A DNA stretch of 32,183 nt. Source: Syntrophorhabdaceae bacterium PtaU1.Bin034 (GTDB taxonomy: Bacteria; Desulfobacterota_G; Syntrophorhabdia; Syntrophorhabdales; WCHB1-27). Within the stretch, counting starts at the first letter, position 1; the number at the start of each line of letters is the position of its first letter. This document shows positions 15,869 through 24,394 of this stretch, one piece after another. Below the pieces are notes generated by a model. The model searched no databases and was not told the DNA's origin. It saw nothing but the letters and a program-made list of their open reading frames with translations. Location: NCBI GenBank assembly GCA_002067405.1, contig MVRP01000029.1, forward strand, positions 1-32,183, in the 5' to 3' direction. Both the position numbers and the translations under genes were made by a program.

Positions 15869-18511
15869 ATGAAAGAAACGGATCATAAAGACGTGGCCAA
15901 GCACACCGGGCAGACGGCGAACCCCGAGGAAACCTTGATGCCGGAACAGGATATGAAGGGAGGAAACGTGGATGCTGCAGTGGTTGCAAGGGATGAAGGA
16001 GGGCTTGGAGGTTGCGACGATCTGTGTCGTGTGGTAGTCGAGAGCATGAGAGAAGCAGCCGTGGTTGCCAGAGGCGACGGGACGATCATTTTCGGAAATG
16101 CCGGCTTTGCCCAAATGGTACGTCTGCCGCAGGAAAAGATTCTTGGCTCTAAAGTGTTCGACTTCCTTCCTTTTGAGGAGCGGGCGAGGTTCGAATCTAT
16201 ATTCGGGGGCTACGGAAACAATACGGGGAAGGGCGAGTTCAGTATTATTACGGGCAACGGCAATCTTCTTCCTGTCCATTTGTCGGGCAACAAAGTGCGT
16301 GCGGGAGATGCAGAGATCGTGTGTCTGGTCATGACGGATATTACCGTACGCAAGAGAGCAGAAGAGACCCTCCGAAGCTCTCACGAGGAGCTTGAAAATT
16401 CCGTTGCGGAGAGAAACAGGGAATTGACCGACGCCAACGAACGGTTGAAGAGAGAGGCCCGCGAGCGCGAACAGGCAGAGAAAAGCCTGAGGGAGAACGA
16501 GGAGTATTTTCGGCTTCTTATCGAAAATGCGTCCGACATGATAGTGGTGTTGAAAGAGGACGGGTCTGTCAGCTATGCCGGTCCTTCCGTGAGGCGAGTG
16601 CTGGGCTATTCGTCGAAGGAGTTCCTTCACAGGAATTTTCTCGATCTGGTGGTGGGCACGGACAGGGAAAGGGTGCGCGACCGTTTTGCTCAGGCCAGCC
16701 GGATACCGGGTTATACGATATCACTGGAGACGAGCGTTCAGCGCAAGGACGGCGGCTGGCGAACCATCGAAATAATGGGCAGGAACCTGCTCCACGATTC
16801 AAAAGTGGTTGGCATTGTCGTGAACGGGAGAGATATTACCGAGCGGAAGCACATGGAGGAAGAATTACGACGGGCGCACGACGAACTGGAAGCGAGAGTG
16901 GAAGAACGCACGTCCGAGCTCCGGAAGGCGTATGAGCGGCTCGAAGTTGAGATCAGGGAACACAAACAGGCGGAGGAAGAACGGGCCCGCCTTGCAACAG
17001 CCATTGAGCAGGGAGGCGACTGCGTCATCATTACCGACCGTCAGGGGACCATCCAGTATGTGAATCCCGCGTTCGAAAAAACGAGCCTTTACACCAGAGA
17101 AGAGGTAACAGGGCACCCCTTCGACATTTTGAAAGGCGAGAACCAGCACGATGCCTTTTGGGACGACATGTGGATTACCCTTGAAGGCGGCAATGTATGG
17201 GCCGGCCGTATCGGAAACCGCCGGAAGGACGGCGCTGCGTACGAGGTGGAAAGGACCATGTCGCCGATCAGGGATAACAACGGGAAGATTACGAACTACG
17301 TTTCCGTGGAGCGGGACATGACCGAGCAGGCCGGGCTGGAGTCTGAACTGAGACAGGCCCAGAAGATGCAGGCGATCGGAACGCTCGCCGGTGGCATTGC
17401 CCATGATTTCAACAACATCCTTGCCGCTATGATAGGGTTCACCGAGCTTGCCCTCGATGACGTCGAGAAAGGCACCCGGACAGCGAGGCACCTGGACCAT
17501 GTGCGCAAGGCCGGGTACCGGGGAAGAGAGCTTGTAAAACAGATCCTCACCTTCAGCAGACAGGGCGAGCAGGAAAAGAGGCCGGTACAGATGACCCCTA
17601 TCGTCAGGGAAGTGCTGAAGCTTATGAGGGCGTCTCTCCCTGCTACTGTTGAGATTCGCCAGAGGATGGAAACCGAGGAAGGGATCATCTTTGCCGATCC
17701 GGTGCAAATCCACCAGCTTCTCATCAATCTCTGTACCAATGCAGGACAGGCGCTGCGGGGTGAAAAAGGAGTGATTGAGGTGGGGTTGAGCGATTACGTC
17801 CTTTCCTCCGGAGAGAATCCGCCGCATCCTGATATGGAACCCGGTTCTTATGTCCGGCTTTCGGTGACCGATACCGGGCCCGGCATTGACGAGCTGACAA
17901 AGGACAGGATTTTTGAGCCTTTCTTTACCACGAGGCAGCCGGAGGCAGCCGGGATGGGCTTGTCGGTCGCCTATGGCATCGTAAAAAGCCATCACGGCTC
18001 CATTACTGTGGCCAGCACGCCCGGCAAAGGGGCTACCTTCAATATTTATTTCAAGAAACTGAAGGAAGCGGTGGTGGAGGAGAAGACGGCGAGGCCGGTA
18101 CTGCATGCAGCACGGGGAAAGGGACGCATCCTCTTCGTGGATGACGAGGAAGCCCTGGTGGAGATCGCAAAACAGATGCTGGAGCGTCTCGGGTACGAGG
18201 TTGTCGCGGAAAAAGACAGTGTCAAGGCGCTCAAGCAGTTCCAGAGGGACCCGGAAAAGTTCGACCTCGTGATCACGGATCAGACCATGCCGAACATGAC
18301 GGGTATCGAGCTCGCAAAAAAGCTGATGTCCATAAAGAAGGATATCCCTATCATTCTCTGCACGGGGTTCAGCGAAGTGATCTCGCCGGAGACGGCAAAG
18401 GCTATGGGCATACGGGAATTTGTGATGAAGCCCATAATCAAGAACGAAATGGCCGAAACCATCAAACGTGTGATCAGCGGCGAACGAGGGGGTAAGAAGA
18501 GACAGGTTTAG
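15869..18511 (+). CDS. Hybrid histidine kinase, PAS-PAS-PAS-HisKA-HATPase-REC
   Basis: Cytoplasmic multi-sensor hybrid kinase of 880 residues, a close paralogue of the preceding split gene. After a variable N-terminus come PAS1 (about 52-160), a coiled coil, PAS2 (210-325), a second coiled coil (AHDELEARVEERTSELR), PAS3 (372-488), the kinase core with His512 in GGIAHDFNNI, N-box around Asn624, DTGPGI (668-673), and a receiver with Asp804 (VITDQTMP). The G2 box is reduced to EAAGMGLSV where the paralogue has GEGTGLGLS, which may affect ATP binding. No output domain follows, so phosphate is presumably passed to a partner elsewhere. GGGGA lies before the ATG and the gap to the first kinase is 37 bases, so they probably share a transcript. 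Confidence 0.92.
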   Translation: MKETDHKDVAKHTGQTANPEETLMPEQDMKGGNVDAAVVARDEGGLGGCDDLCRVVVESMREAAVVARGDGTIIFGNAGFAQMVRLPQEKILGSKVFDFLPFEERARFESIFGGYGNNTGKGEFSIITGNGNLLPVHLSGNKVRAGDAEIVCLVMTDITVRKRAEETLRSSHEELENSVAERNRELTDANERLKREAREREQAEKSLRENEEYFRLLIENASDMIVVLKEDGSVSYAGPSVRRVLGYSSKEFLHRNFLDLVVGTDRERVRDRFAQASRIPGYTISLETSVQRKDGGWRTIEIMGRNLLHDSKVVGIVVNGRDITERKHMEEELRRAHDELEARVEERTSELRKAYERLEVEIREHKQAEEERARLATAIEQGGDCVIITDRQGTIQYVNPAFEKTSLYTREEVTGHPFDILKGENQHDAFWDDMWITLEGGNVWAGRIGNRRKDGAAYEVERTMSPIRDNNGKITNYVSVERDMTEQAGLESELRQAQKMQAIGTLAGGIAHDFNNILAAMIGFTELALDDVEKGTRTARHLDHVRKAGYRGRELVKQILTFSRQGEQEKRPVQMTPIVREVLKLMRASLPATVEIRQRMETEEGIIFADPVQIHQLLINLCTNAGQALRGEKGVIEVGLSDYVLSSGENPPHPDMEPGSYVRLSVTDTGPGIDELTKDRIFEPFFTTRQPEAAGMGLSVAYGIVKSHHGSITVASTPGKGATFNIYFKKLKEAVVEEKTARPVLHAARGKGRILFVDDEEALVEIAKQMLERLGYEVVAEKDSVKALKQFQRDPEKFDLVITDQTMPNMTGIELAKKLMSIKKDIPIILCTGFSEVISPETAKAMGIREFVMKPIIKNEMAETIKRVISGERGGKKRQV

Positions 18512-18702
18512 TTCTGAAACGAGCGTCCGATTACCGTAGACTCCCGGAGAATATTTCAGACGGACGATTCCGGCCGGCGAAAGGGGGAATGCACCCAAAT
18601 CGTTGTTTGGATCGAAGTGGAAAAGTTCCGACAATCATAGTAGAGTTATGGTTCCCTGTTATGAATAGCTGGGTGCACGGAACCTGAGGGGCGAAGATCA
18701 GC

Positions 18703-19830
18703 ATGTCGAATGTTCTCATATACTGCGATGAACTGGCCAATGCGGAATATACCCCCAGCCATCCCTTTAAGCCGGTCAGGGCCAGGCTCTTCATGGAGCT
18801 TCTTAACAGGTATTTTCACCTCCATGACGATCACTTCAAAATAAAGAGACCCGAACCTCTCGACGAAGAACTCCTTTGCCTCTTTCACGACAGGGCCTAT
18901 ATCGAGCTGCTGAAGAGAGCAGGCAGGGGCGAGTTCGAAATGGAAATGCTCAACGCCGGCCTGGGGACAAGCGACAATCCGGTCTTCAAGGGCATGTTTG
19001 ACCTTGCCCTCACCGTTGCGGGAGGAACCTATGAAGGCGCCATGCTCCTCCTTGGGAGAGAGGCTGAAATGGTCTTCAATCCCGTAGGCGGTCTCCATCA
19101 TGCAGGAAGGGCTCACGCGTCGGGTTTCTGTTACGTGAACGACATAGCCGTGGCGATTACGAGCCTTGTGGAGAAAGGGCAGAGGGTCGCCTATATCGAT
19201 ATGGACGCCCATCACGGCGACGGCGTGCAGGAGGCCTTTTACGCGACTGATCGGGTCCTTACCATATCGCTCCATGAATCGGGCAAGACACTGTTCCCCG
19301 GAACAGGCTTTGAGACGGAGATCGGTATTGGCGAGGGAAGGGGATACAATGTCAATCTCCCGTTCCGCGCGGGAACGGACGACGAAGTTTACCTTTACGG
19401 CTTCGAAGAGATCGTGCCTCCTCTGCTCGAATGGTTCCGGGCGGACATGGTGTTTGCCCAGATCGGGGGAGACTGCCACCGCGACGATCACTTTGCCCAC
19501 CTTAACCTCACGAGCAAAGGCTACAAGCGCGTGGTTTCGAGGATCAGGGAATCGTCAGAGAGAATAATGGCTATGGGCGGCGGAGGCTATAATATCTACA
19601 AAACAGCGGCCCTTTGGGCCATCGCCTGGTCTGCCCTCGTGGGAACCGAGCCTGAAGACAAGTTCTCCGGCCTTATAGGCGGCATGATGTACGGACCCGA
19701 GGCGGATGCAGGGAACCTTGAAGATGCGCCCTTTGTGCTGGAAGGGCGCGAAAAAGAGCTTTGCTTCGAGGATGCCGAACGGGTGGTGACCTACCTCAAA
19801 AAAACCGTTTTCCCGATCCACGGGATTTGA
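18703..19830 (+). CDS. Histone deacetylase family protein (AcuC-like)
   Basis: Zinc hydrolase of the arginase/deacetylase fold; bacterial members deacetylate proteins such as acetyl-CoA synthetase, acetylpolyamines or acetoin-related substrates. Class I-type residues are present: His132-His133 in GGLHHAGRAHASGFCYVND, zinc ligands Asp168 and His170 in DMDAHHGDG, Asp257 in GGDCHRDD (where GAD is usual), and Tyr296 in MGGGGYN. Length 375 matches AcuC. All catalytic positions are kept, so it is probably active. No acetyl-CoA synthetase or acetyltransferase gene is adjacent, so the substrate is unknown. The upstream 190 bases contain no gene, and the ribosome site is weak. Confidence 0.9.
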   Translation: MSNVLIYCDELANAEYTPSHPFKPVRARLFMELLNRYFHLHDDHFKIKRPEPLDEELLCLFHDRAYIELLKRAGRGEFEMEMLNAGLGTSDNPVFKGMFDLALTVAGGTYEGAMLLLGREAEMVFNPVGGLHHAGRAHASGFCYVNDIAVAITSLVEKGQRVAYIDMDAHHGDGVQEAFYATDRVLTISLHESGKTLFPGTGFETEIGIGEGRGYNVNLPFRAGTDDEVYLYGFEEIVPPLLEWFRADMVFAQIGGDCHRDDHFAHLNLTSKGYKRVVSRIRESSERIMAMGGGGYNIYKTAALWAIAWSALVGTEPEDKFSGLIGGMMYGPEADAGNLEDAPFVLEGREKELCFEDAERVVTYLKKTVFPIHGI

Positions 19831-19928
19831 TCAACGGTTCACGTCAATAATCCGGGCATGTCATAGTTTTTTTTGTTGTGCGACGCTGTCAGGAGAAAAC
19901 ACGAAGGACAGAGCGTGCGGAGTCTGCC

Positions 19929-21095
19929 TCATATAGCCGACTGCCCTTCCGGCCGCGATTTGGCTATAGCGCTTATCGCCTGGATGGTCTGATCGATCTC
20001 TTCGGCAGTATTGAAATACCCCGGGCTCAGCCGGACAGTGCCCCTGGGGAAAGTGCCTATACACCGGTGCGCCTCCGGGGTACAGTGAAGGCCGGTTCTC
20101 ACCTTGATATCGAAGGTCTGATCCAGGATCACACCCACTTCTCCCGGCTCGTAGCCGTTAATGTTGCACGATATGACGGCTGCCTGTCTGGCGGTATCGG
20201 GAGCTTTGTAAATATTTACCCCGGGAATACGCGACAAGCCTTCAATCAACCTGTTCGTCAGTGCACGTTCGTGGCTCGCAATATTCTCGCGGCCTGTTTT
20301 CGAAATATACGCTATTCCGCTTCCCAGGCCACAAATGCCCACGGAGTTTTGAGTGCCGGCTTCATATTTGTAGGGAAATGATTCCGGTTGCTCGTCAGAC
20401 TCAGAAAATGTCCCCGTGCCACCTTCACACAGCGTTTCCGGGTTAACTTTTTCGCCGATATACAGCACTCCCACCCCCGGAGGACCGTAGGTGCCCTTGT
20501 GGGCGGAAAATGCAAGGAGGTCGATGTTGCCTGCCTGCACATCGACCGGATAATGGCCCGCGCTTTGCGCTGCATCGACCATGAAAGCAACATTGTGCTT
20601 CCGGGCTATCGCCCCGAACTCCTCGATAGGCTGGATAACCCCGTTGACGTTCGAAATGTGAATCATCACTATCAGCTTTGTCTGCCGGGTAATGGCCTGT
20701 TCGAGATCGGAAGCCGATACAACGCCTGTTTCCGGCGAAGGGGTCAGTCTGGTAATCGCTACACCCTGAGCCTCCAGTTTCCTGAGGGGCCTTACCACGG
20801 AGTTGTGTTCGAGCCTGCTCGTAATCACGTGGTCGCCCGGCCGGACGAAGCCTTTCAATCCGATGTTGAGAGAGTGGGTGCAGTTCATAGTAAAGACAAC
20901 CCGTTCAATCTCGGGGGCATTGATAAAACGGGCCACCCGCATTCTGGTGTCGTCGATCGTCTGTTTGGCCGTTACTGCGAGGCTGTGACTGCCATGGCCG
21001 GGATTGCCTCCTTTTTCCCGAAGAAACTTGTCCATGGTTTGATAAACGATCTCCGGCCGGGGCCAGGAGGTAGCAGCATTATCCAAATAAATCAT
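19929..21095 (-). CDS. Cysteine desulfurase family PLP enzyme (class V aminotransferase)
   Basis: PLP enzyme that takes sulfur from cysteine as an enzyme persulfide. PLP contacts are visible: His97 (RLEHNSV), Asp174 (FMVDAAQSAGH) and the Schiff-base Lys200 in FSAHKGTYGPPG. The sulfur-accepting cysteine is Cys338 in RTGLHCTPEAH, followed by TVRLSPGYFNT. The GGTGTFSE stretch and overall length of 388 place it with the desulfurase-like subgroup often linked to E1-like proteins, rather than IscS proper. Its ATG follows the TAA of the E1-like gene with no base between, so translation is coupled and persulfide transfer to an activated carrier is likely. SufS-like Fe-S assembly is an alternative, but no suf genes are present here. 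Confidence 0.9.
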   Translation of the reverse strand: MIYLDNAATSWPRPEIVYQTMDKFLREKGGNPGHGSHSLAVTAKQTIDDTRMRVARFINAPEIERVVFTMNCTHSLNIGLKGFVRPGDHVITSRLEHNSVVRPLRKLEAQGVAITRLTPSPETGVVSASDLEQAITRQTKLIVMIHISNVNGVIQPIEEFGAIARKHNVAFMVDAAQSAGHYPVDVQAGNIDLLAFSAHKGTYGPPGVGVLYIGEKVNPETLCEGGTGTFSESDEQPESFPYKYEAGTQNSVGICGLGSGIAYISKTGRENIASHERALTNRLIEGLSRIPGVNIYKAPDTARQAAVISCNINGYEPGEVGVILDQTFDIKVRTGLHCTPEAHRCIGTFPRGTVRLSPGYFNTAEEIDQTIQAISAIAKSRPEGQSAI

Positions 21096-22139
21096 TTACG
21101 TTCCCACATACTTCGCGTAAAGGCCCCTTGCATAGGCCTCGTCATGGGTATTCTTCACGATTGCCCTGCCGTCGGGAAAAACCACCATTTCCTGGCCACC
21201 TGTGCTGAACTGCAGCATGAAGTTGCTGTAGCTGACCTCACCCAGCGGCTTCAGCCGATCGGACAATTCCTTTAATGAAATGTTAAACGACCCGGAACTT
21301 AATACTTGTACCGCGTTCTGTCCACACAGAGACGTTGTCTTGGTGCTCAGTTTCCCGTCCAAAAATTCATATTCCCCGCTGCATGCCAGACAATTGTCTC
21401 TCCGGGGGATGTCCAAACGCCGGAAGTCTCCATTCCAGACGTCAATGGTAACAAGATATCTGTTCACCTCTTGGGATCCTATAAGGATCTTGATCGTTTC
21501 CACAGTCTGAAGTGACGCGATGATCCACGGCGTGCCATTTACTACCCCTGCGGTGTCGCAGGTAAGGATTCTGGCGCCCGTGCTCTTCTCCGGCATGAGG
21601 CAGCGATAGCAGGCCGCTTTATGTGGTATGATGTTCATCGTCATGCCGGTCGAACCGATTGCCCCGCCATAGATCCAGGGGATGTTGTGCTTTAAAGAAA
21701 CATCGTTAATAAGCAAACGCGCCTCAAAGTTATCCAGCCCGTCCACAATCACGTCAGCGCCTTCAACCAGCCTCTCGATGTTCGTGTGGTTTACGTCTGA
21801 GACAATGCCTTCGATCTCAATCGAAGAATTTATTTTTCTCAGCCGTCTCTCCGCCGCAACGGCTTTCGGCAGGTTGTCCTTGATATCATCTTCATCGAAG
21901 AGTATCTGCCTCTGTAAATTATGGTATTCGATGAAGTCTCTATCTACTATACGGACCTTGCCCACACCTGCTCGCACCAATCCCGAGGCAATAACCGTCC
22001 CCAGTGCACCGCAGCCGATCACTACCGCGTAGCTGTTGTTTAACCGCTCCTGGCCTTCCGGGCCGATGGGAGCAAAAAGAATCTGCCGGGAATATCTGTC
22101 TGATGTCACGATGATCACACCCTCGAAAATCTCCGCCAT
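21096..22139 (-). CDS. ThiF/MoeB/HesA-family E1-like adenylyltransferase
   Basis: Activates the C-terminal glycine of a ubiquitin-like sulfur carrier (ThiS, MoaD or similar) as an acyl-adenylate. The nucleotide loop VVIGCGALGTVIASGL (39-54), DRDFIEYHNLQRQILF (66-81) with the arginine finger, DGLDNFEAR (133-141), two zinc knuckles (CYRC 177-180, CLAC 250-253) and Cys194 (LTCDTAGVVNG) are all present. A C-terminal extension (about 265-347) ends in GRAIVKNTHDEAYARGLYAKYVG, also seen in other standalone members. No ribosome site is clear for ATG 22139; a GTG at 22109 (TSDRYSRQ) would match the usual N-terminus better. It is coupled to the desulfurase. No carrier protein gene lies in the window, so its pathway is undetermined. 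Confidence 0.9.
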   Translation of the reverse strand: MAEIFEGVIIVTSDRYSRQILFAPIGPEGQERLNNSYAVVIGCGALGTVIASGLVRAGVGKVRIVDRDFIEYHNLQRQILFDEDDIKDNLPKAVAAERRLRKINSSIEIEGIVSDVNHTNIERLVEGADVIVDGLDNFEARLLINDVSLKHNIPWIYGGAIGSTGMTMNIIPHKAACYRCLMPEKSTGARILTCDTAGVVNGTPWIIASLQTVETIKILIGSQEVNRYLVTIDVWNGDFRRLDIPRRDNCLACSGEYEFLDGKLSTKTTSLCGQNAVQVLSSGSFNISLKELSDRLKPLGEVSYSNFMLQFSTGGQEMVVFPDGRAIVKNTHDEAYARGLYAKYVGT

Positions 22140-22400
22140 TGCGGGATATATCTATGATTGAAAACCCAAATATATCGTCAACTACTGCTAAAGTCAACGG
22201 CCTCACAAATTATTACTCCGGGCTGTTCCGGAAGGGATCGTTGCCTCATAAAATGTTACCGATAACTGCGTCCCATTTTCATCTCCCCCACTTTATCGAC
22301 CCAGGAGAGGCAACGAGACCGGAGAGGACCGACACCAATTTCTTGCCTACCCTCCCGCCGGGTGTGGTATCCTCTGAGCACATAGCTTTGATCGTGAACG

Positions 22401-23858
22401 ATGATGTACCATATGAAACCGACTATCCTTGTACGCATGATTTTTGGCTATCTCGCCATATTCATTCCCGTCGTGGCAGTGAGTGCGTATACCTTTTCGC
22501 AGCTTTCCCTTTTTAGCAAAGTGACAGGCGGTATTTTACAGTTTGACCACCACATGAGGGATCTCGGGCAAAAGCTTGGGGATTCCATTCTCGTACAAAC
22601 ACGCTACGAAAGGAAATATATCATCACAAAGGAGAAAGAGCTCCACAGTCAATTTATGCTCGCCGGAAAAGATTTCAATAAAGATATCAACGAGGCGCTA
22701 TCCATAGCAGATACTGCGCGTAAAAGAGAAATGCTGAGCAGGGTAAAGAATCACTATGAGCGCTATATAGGTGCATTTAATAAAGAAGTGGAATTTATAA
22801 ACAAAAACAAAGCCTATTCTCAGAATCGGTTCAAAAGGGAAAAGGGGAATGCGGTAGACGCGATTTTGTGGGAGCTCAAAAACCTGGAGTTTTACACGGA
22901 GCAGGACACCTACGAAAGGATAAGACAGCTTGGGGAGGCAGGGGCAAAGGCGTATAAGATTGCGGTACTTGCTGGTGCAGGTTTCATGCTTTCGGGTATC
23001 ATGATCTCTTTTTTCATTACACGAAGCATCACCAGGCCCCTTTCCTTCATGAGAAAAAAGACGAGGCAGGTTGCCGGAGGGGATTTCGAGATCAGCCTGG
23101 ACATCTCGTCTCCGCCGGAGATACGGGATCTGGCGCAGGATTTTAATCTTATGTGCGAGAGGCTCAAAAAAATGGATACCATGAAGTCTGACTTTTTCTC
23201 ATTAATGGCACATGAGCTGCGCACACCCCTCGCCTCCATCAAAGAAGGAACCAATCTTTTGCTGGAAGGCGTAGGAGAGGATTTTAAAGAAAAACGGAAA
23301 GAGATCCTCACCATCATAGCCGAGGAAAGCAACCGCCTGACCGACCTGGTCAATTCGCTTCTGGATTTGTCGAAAATGGAGGCGGGGATGCTCGCGCTGA
23401 ACCTTGAAGAATCCGACATCCGCCCTCTTGTCGATAAAGCCGTTTCCGGGATGAGACCTCTGGCGATGACGAAAAACGTGAATATCAAGACGGAAATACC
23501 CCGTGATGTACCTTATGTCAAAATGGACGGAGAAAGGATTCTCCAGGCGCTGAGGAATTTGATCGGGAATGCCGTAAAGTTCACCCCGGGAGGTGGTTAT
23601 ATCACGATATCCGTCCAACCCACGGAAAAGGGGGTGAGGGTCTCCGTGGCAGATACAGGTCCCGGCATACCGGAAGAGGATTTAAACGTGATCTTTGATA
23701 AGTTCCGGCAGGCTGCCATGACGAGCTATGCTAAAATTAAGGGAACAGGCTTGGGTCTTGCCATTGTTAAACACATCATAAATGCTCACGGAGGTAAGAT
23801 TTGGGTAGAGAGCGAAACAGGACATGGAAGTACCTTCATCTTTCTGTTGCCTGCATAA
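22401..23858 (+). CDS. Membrane sensor histidine kinase (GlrK/QseE-like)
   Basis: Inner-membrane sensor of 485 residues. It has TM1 (about 11-33), a helical periplasmic sensor (35-185), TM2 (187-207), HAMP (208-260), a HisKA domain with phospho-acceptor His271 in SLMAHELRTPL, and HATPase boxes Asn390, DTGPGI (418-423) and GTGLGL (448-453). The gene order kinase, TPR lipoprotein, NtrC-type regulator matches GlrK-QseG-GlrR of enterobacteria, an envelope-related system, and the regulator resembles GlrR at its C-terminus. The periplasmic part has no known ligand-binding motif. Starts at 22401, 22404 and 22413 are all possible; no ribosome site is clear. The 3' end overlaps the lipoprotein gene by 58 bases. 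Confidence 0.9.
   Translation: MMYHMKPTILVRMIFGYLAIFIPVVAVSAYTFSQLSLFSKVTGGILQFDHHMRDLGQKLGDSILVQTRYERKYIITKEKELHSQFMLAGKDFNKDINEALSIADTARKREMLSRVKNHYERYIGAFNKEVEFINKNKAYSQNRFKREKGNAVDAILWELKNLEFYTEQDTYERIRQLGEAGAKAYKIAVLAGAGFMLSGIMISFFITRSITRPLSFMRKKTRQVAGGDFEISLDISSPPEIRDLAQDFNLMCERLKKMDTMKSDFFSLMAHELRTPLASIKEGTNLLLEGVGEDFKEKRKEILTIIAEESNRLTDLVNSLLDLSKMEAGMLALNLEESDIRPLVDKAVSGMRPLAMTKNVNIKTEIPRDVPYVKMDGERILQALRNLIGNAVKFTPGGGYITISVQPTEKGVRVSVADTGPGIPEEDLNVIFDKFRQAAMTSYAKIKGTGLGLAIVKHIINAHGGKIWVESETGHGSTFIFLLPA
23790..23795 (+). promoter_or_regulatory. Ribosome binding site of the lipoprotein, inside the kinase gene
   Basis: GGAGGT lies five bases before TTG 23801 and within the kinase coding sequence. 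It is the evidence for a TTG start, which gives a complete signal peptide with lipobox. Confidence 0.7.
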
Positions 23859-24394
23859 TCTCCATCTCTCTTGCCGGCTGCTCTACGCTGAAAGAAATGG
23901 AGGCACGAAGGGAGACCCGTGAACACCTCATCACGGCAAGGGAATCCCTTGACAAAGGGGATTACGAGGGGTGCCTGAAAGAAAACGAGAAAGTCCTCTC
24001 ATTGTCTGATAATGCTCCTCCTGCGGACGAAGCCCTCTTTAATGCAGGGCTCGTCTACGTCCATTACGGATATACCAAAAGGGACCATCAGAAATCGCTC
24101 AACTACTTCAACAGACTGGTGAAAGCCTTTCCGCAGAGCCCGTTTGCCGGGCAGGCCAGAATATGGATAGGGATGCTTCAGGAGAACGAGAGAATAAGCA
24201 AAGAAAACGAGAGACTGGGCAGGGAGAACGAGAGAATAAACAGAGAAATTGAAGAGTTGAACAGGACCATAAGGAAATTTCAACAGGAGAATCAAAGATT
24301 GAGCAGAGAAATTGAAGAGTTGAACAGGACCATAAGGAAATCGACGCAGGTCGACATAGAGATAGACGAGAAAAAGAAGGAGCTTTCAAAATGA
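23801..24394 (+). CDS. TPR/coiled-coil lipoprotein between kinase and regulator (QseG/YfhG-like position)
   Basis: Predicted lipoprotein of 197 residues. A basic n-region (RERNRTWK) and hydrophobic core end in lipobox LAGC with Cys27. Residues 35-125 look like TPR-type helical hairpins (LITARESLDKGDYEGCLKE, ALFNAGLVYVHYGY, FPQSPFAGQARIWIG), as in YfiO/YbgF-like proteins. Residues 128-195 are a highly charged coiled coil with repeated ENERISKENERL units and a near-exact 21-residue duplication. The start is TTG with a strong internal ribosome site, overlapping the kinase by 58 bases; its stop overlaps the regulator start as ATGA. In enterobacteria the lipoprotein in this position (QseG) tunes the kinase, and I infer the same here. 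Confidence 0.83.
   Translation: MGRERNRTWKYLHLSVACIISISLAGCSTLKEMEARRETREHLITARESLDKGDYEGCLKENEKVLSLSDNAPPADEALFNAGLVYVHYGYTKRDHQKSLNYFNRLVKAFPQSPFAGQARIWIGMLQENERISKENERLGRENERINREIEELNRTIRKFQQENQRLSREIEELNRTIRKSTQVDIEIDEKKKELSK
24241..24340 (+). repeat. Exact 37-bp direct repeat encoding coiled-coil heptads
   Basis: The same 37 bases (beginning CAGAGAAATTGAAGAG) occur at 24241-24277 and 24304-24340. The period of 63 bases equals 21 residues, or three heptads. Identity at third positions points to a recent duplication inside the lipoprotein coiled coil. Confidence 0.85.

Noticed and set aside
16865..18634. Long 589-codon open frame on the minus strand
   Set aside because: It is antisense to the second hybrid kinase, whose PAS, kinase and receiver motifs are unmistakable. 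The reverse translation shows no recognisable domain.
22217..22232. Inverted repeat TCCGG-gctgtt-CCGGA upstream of the membrane kinase
   Set aside because: Five-bp arms without a T-run or promoter context; not enough to call a terminator or operator.
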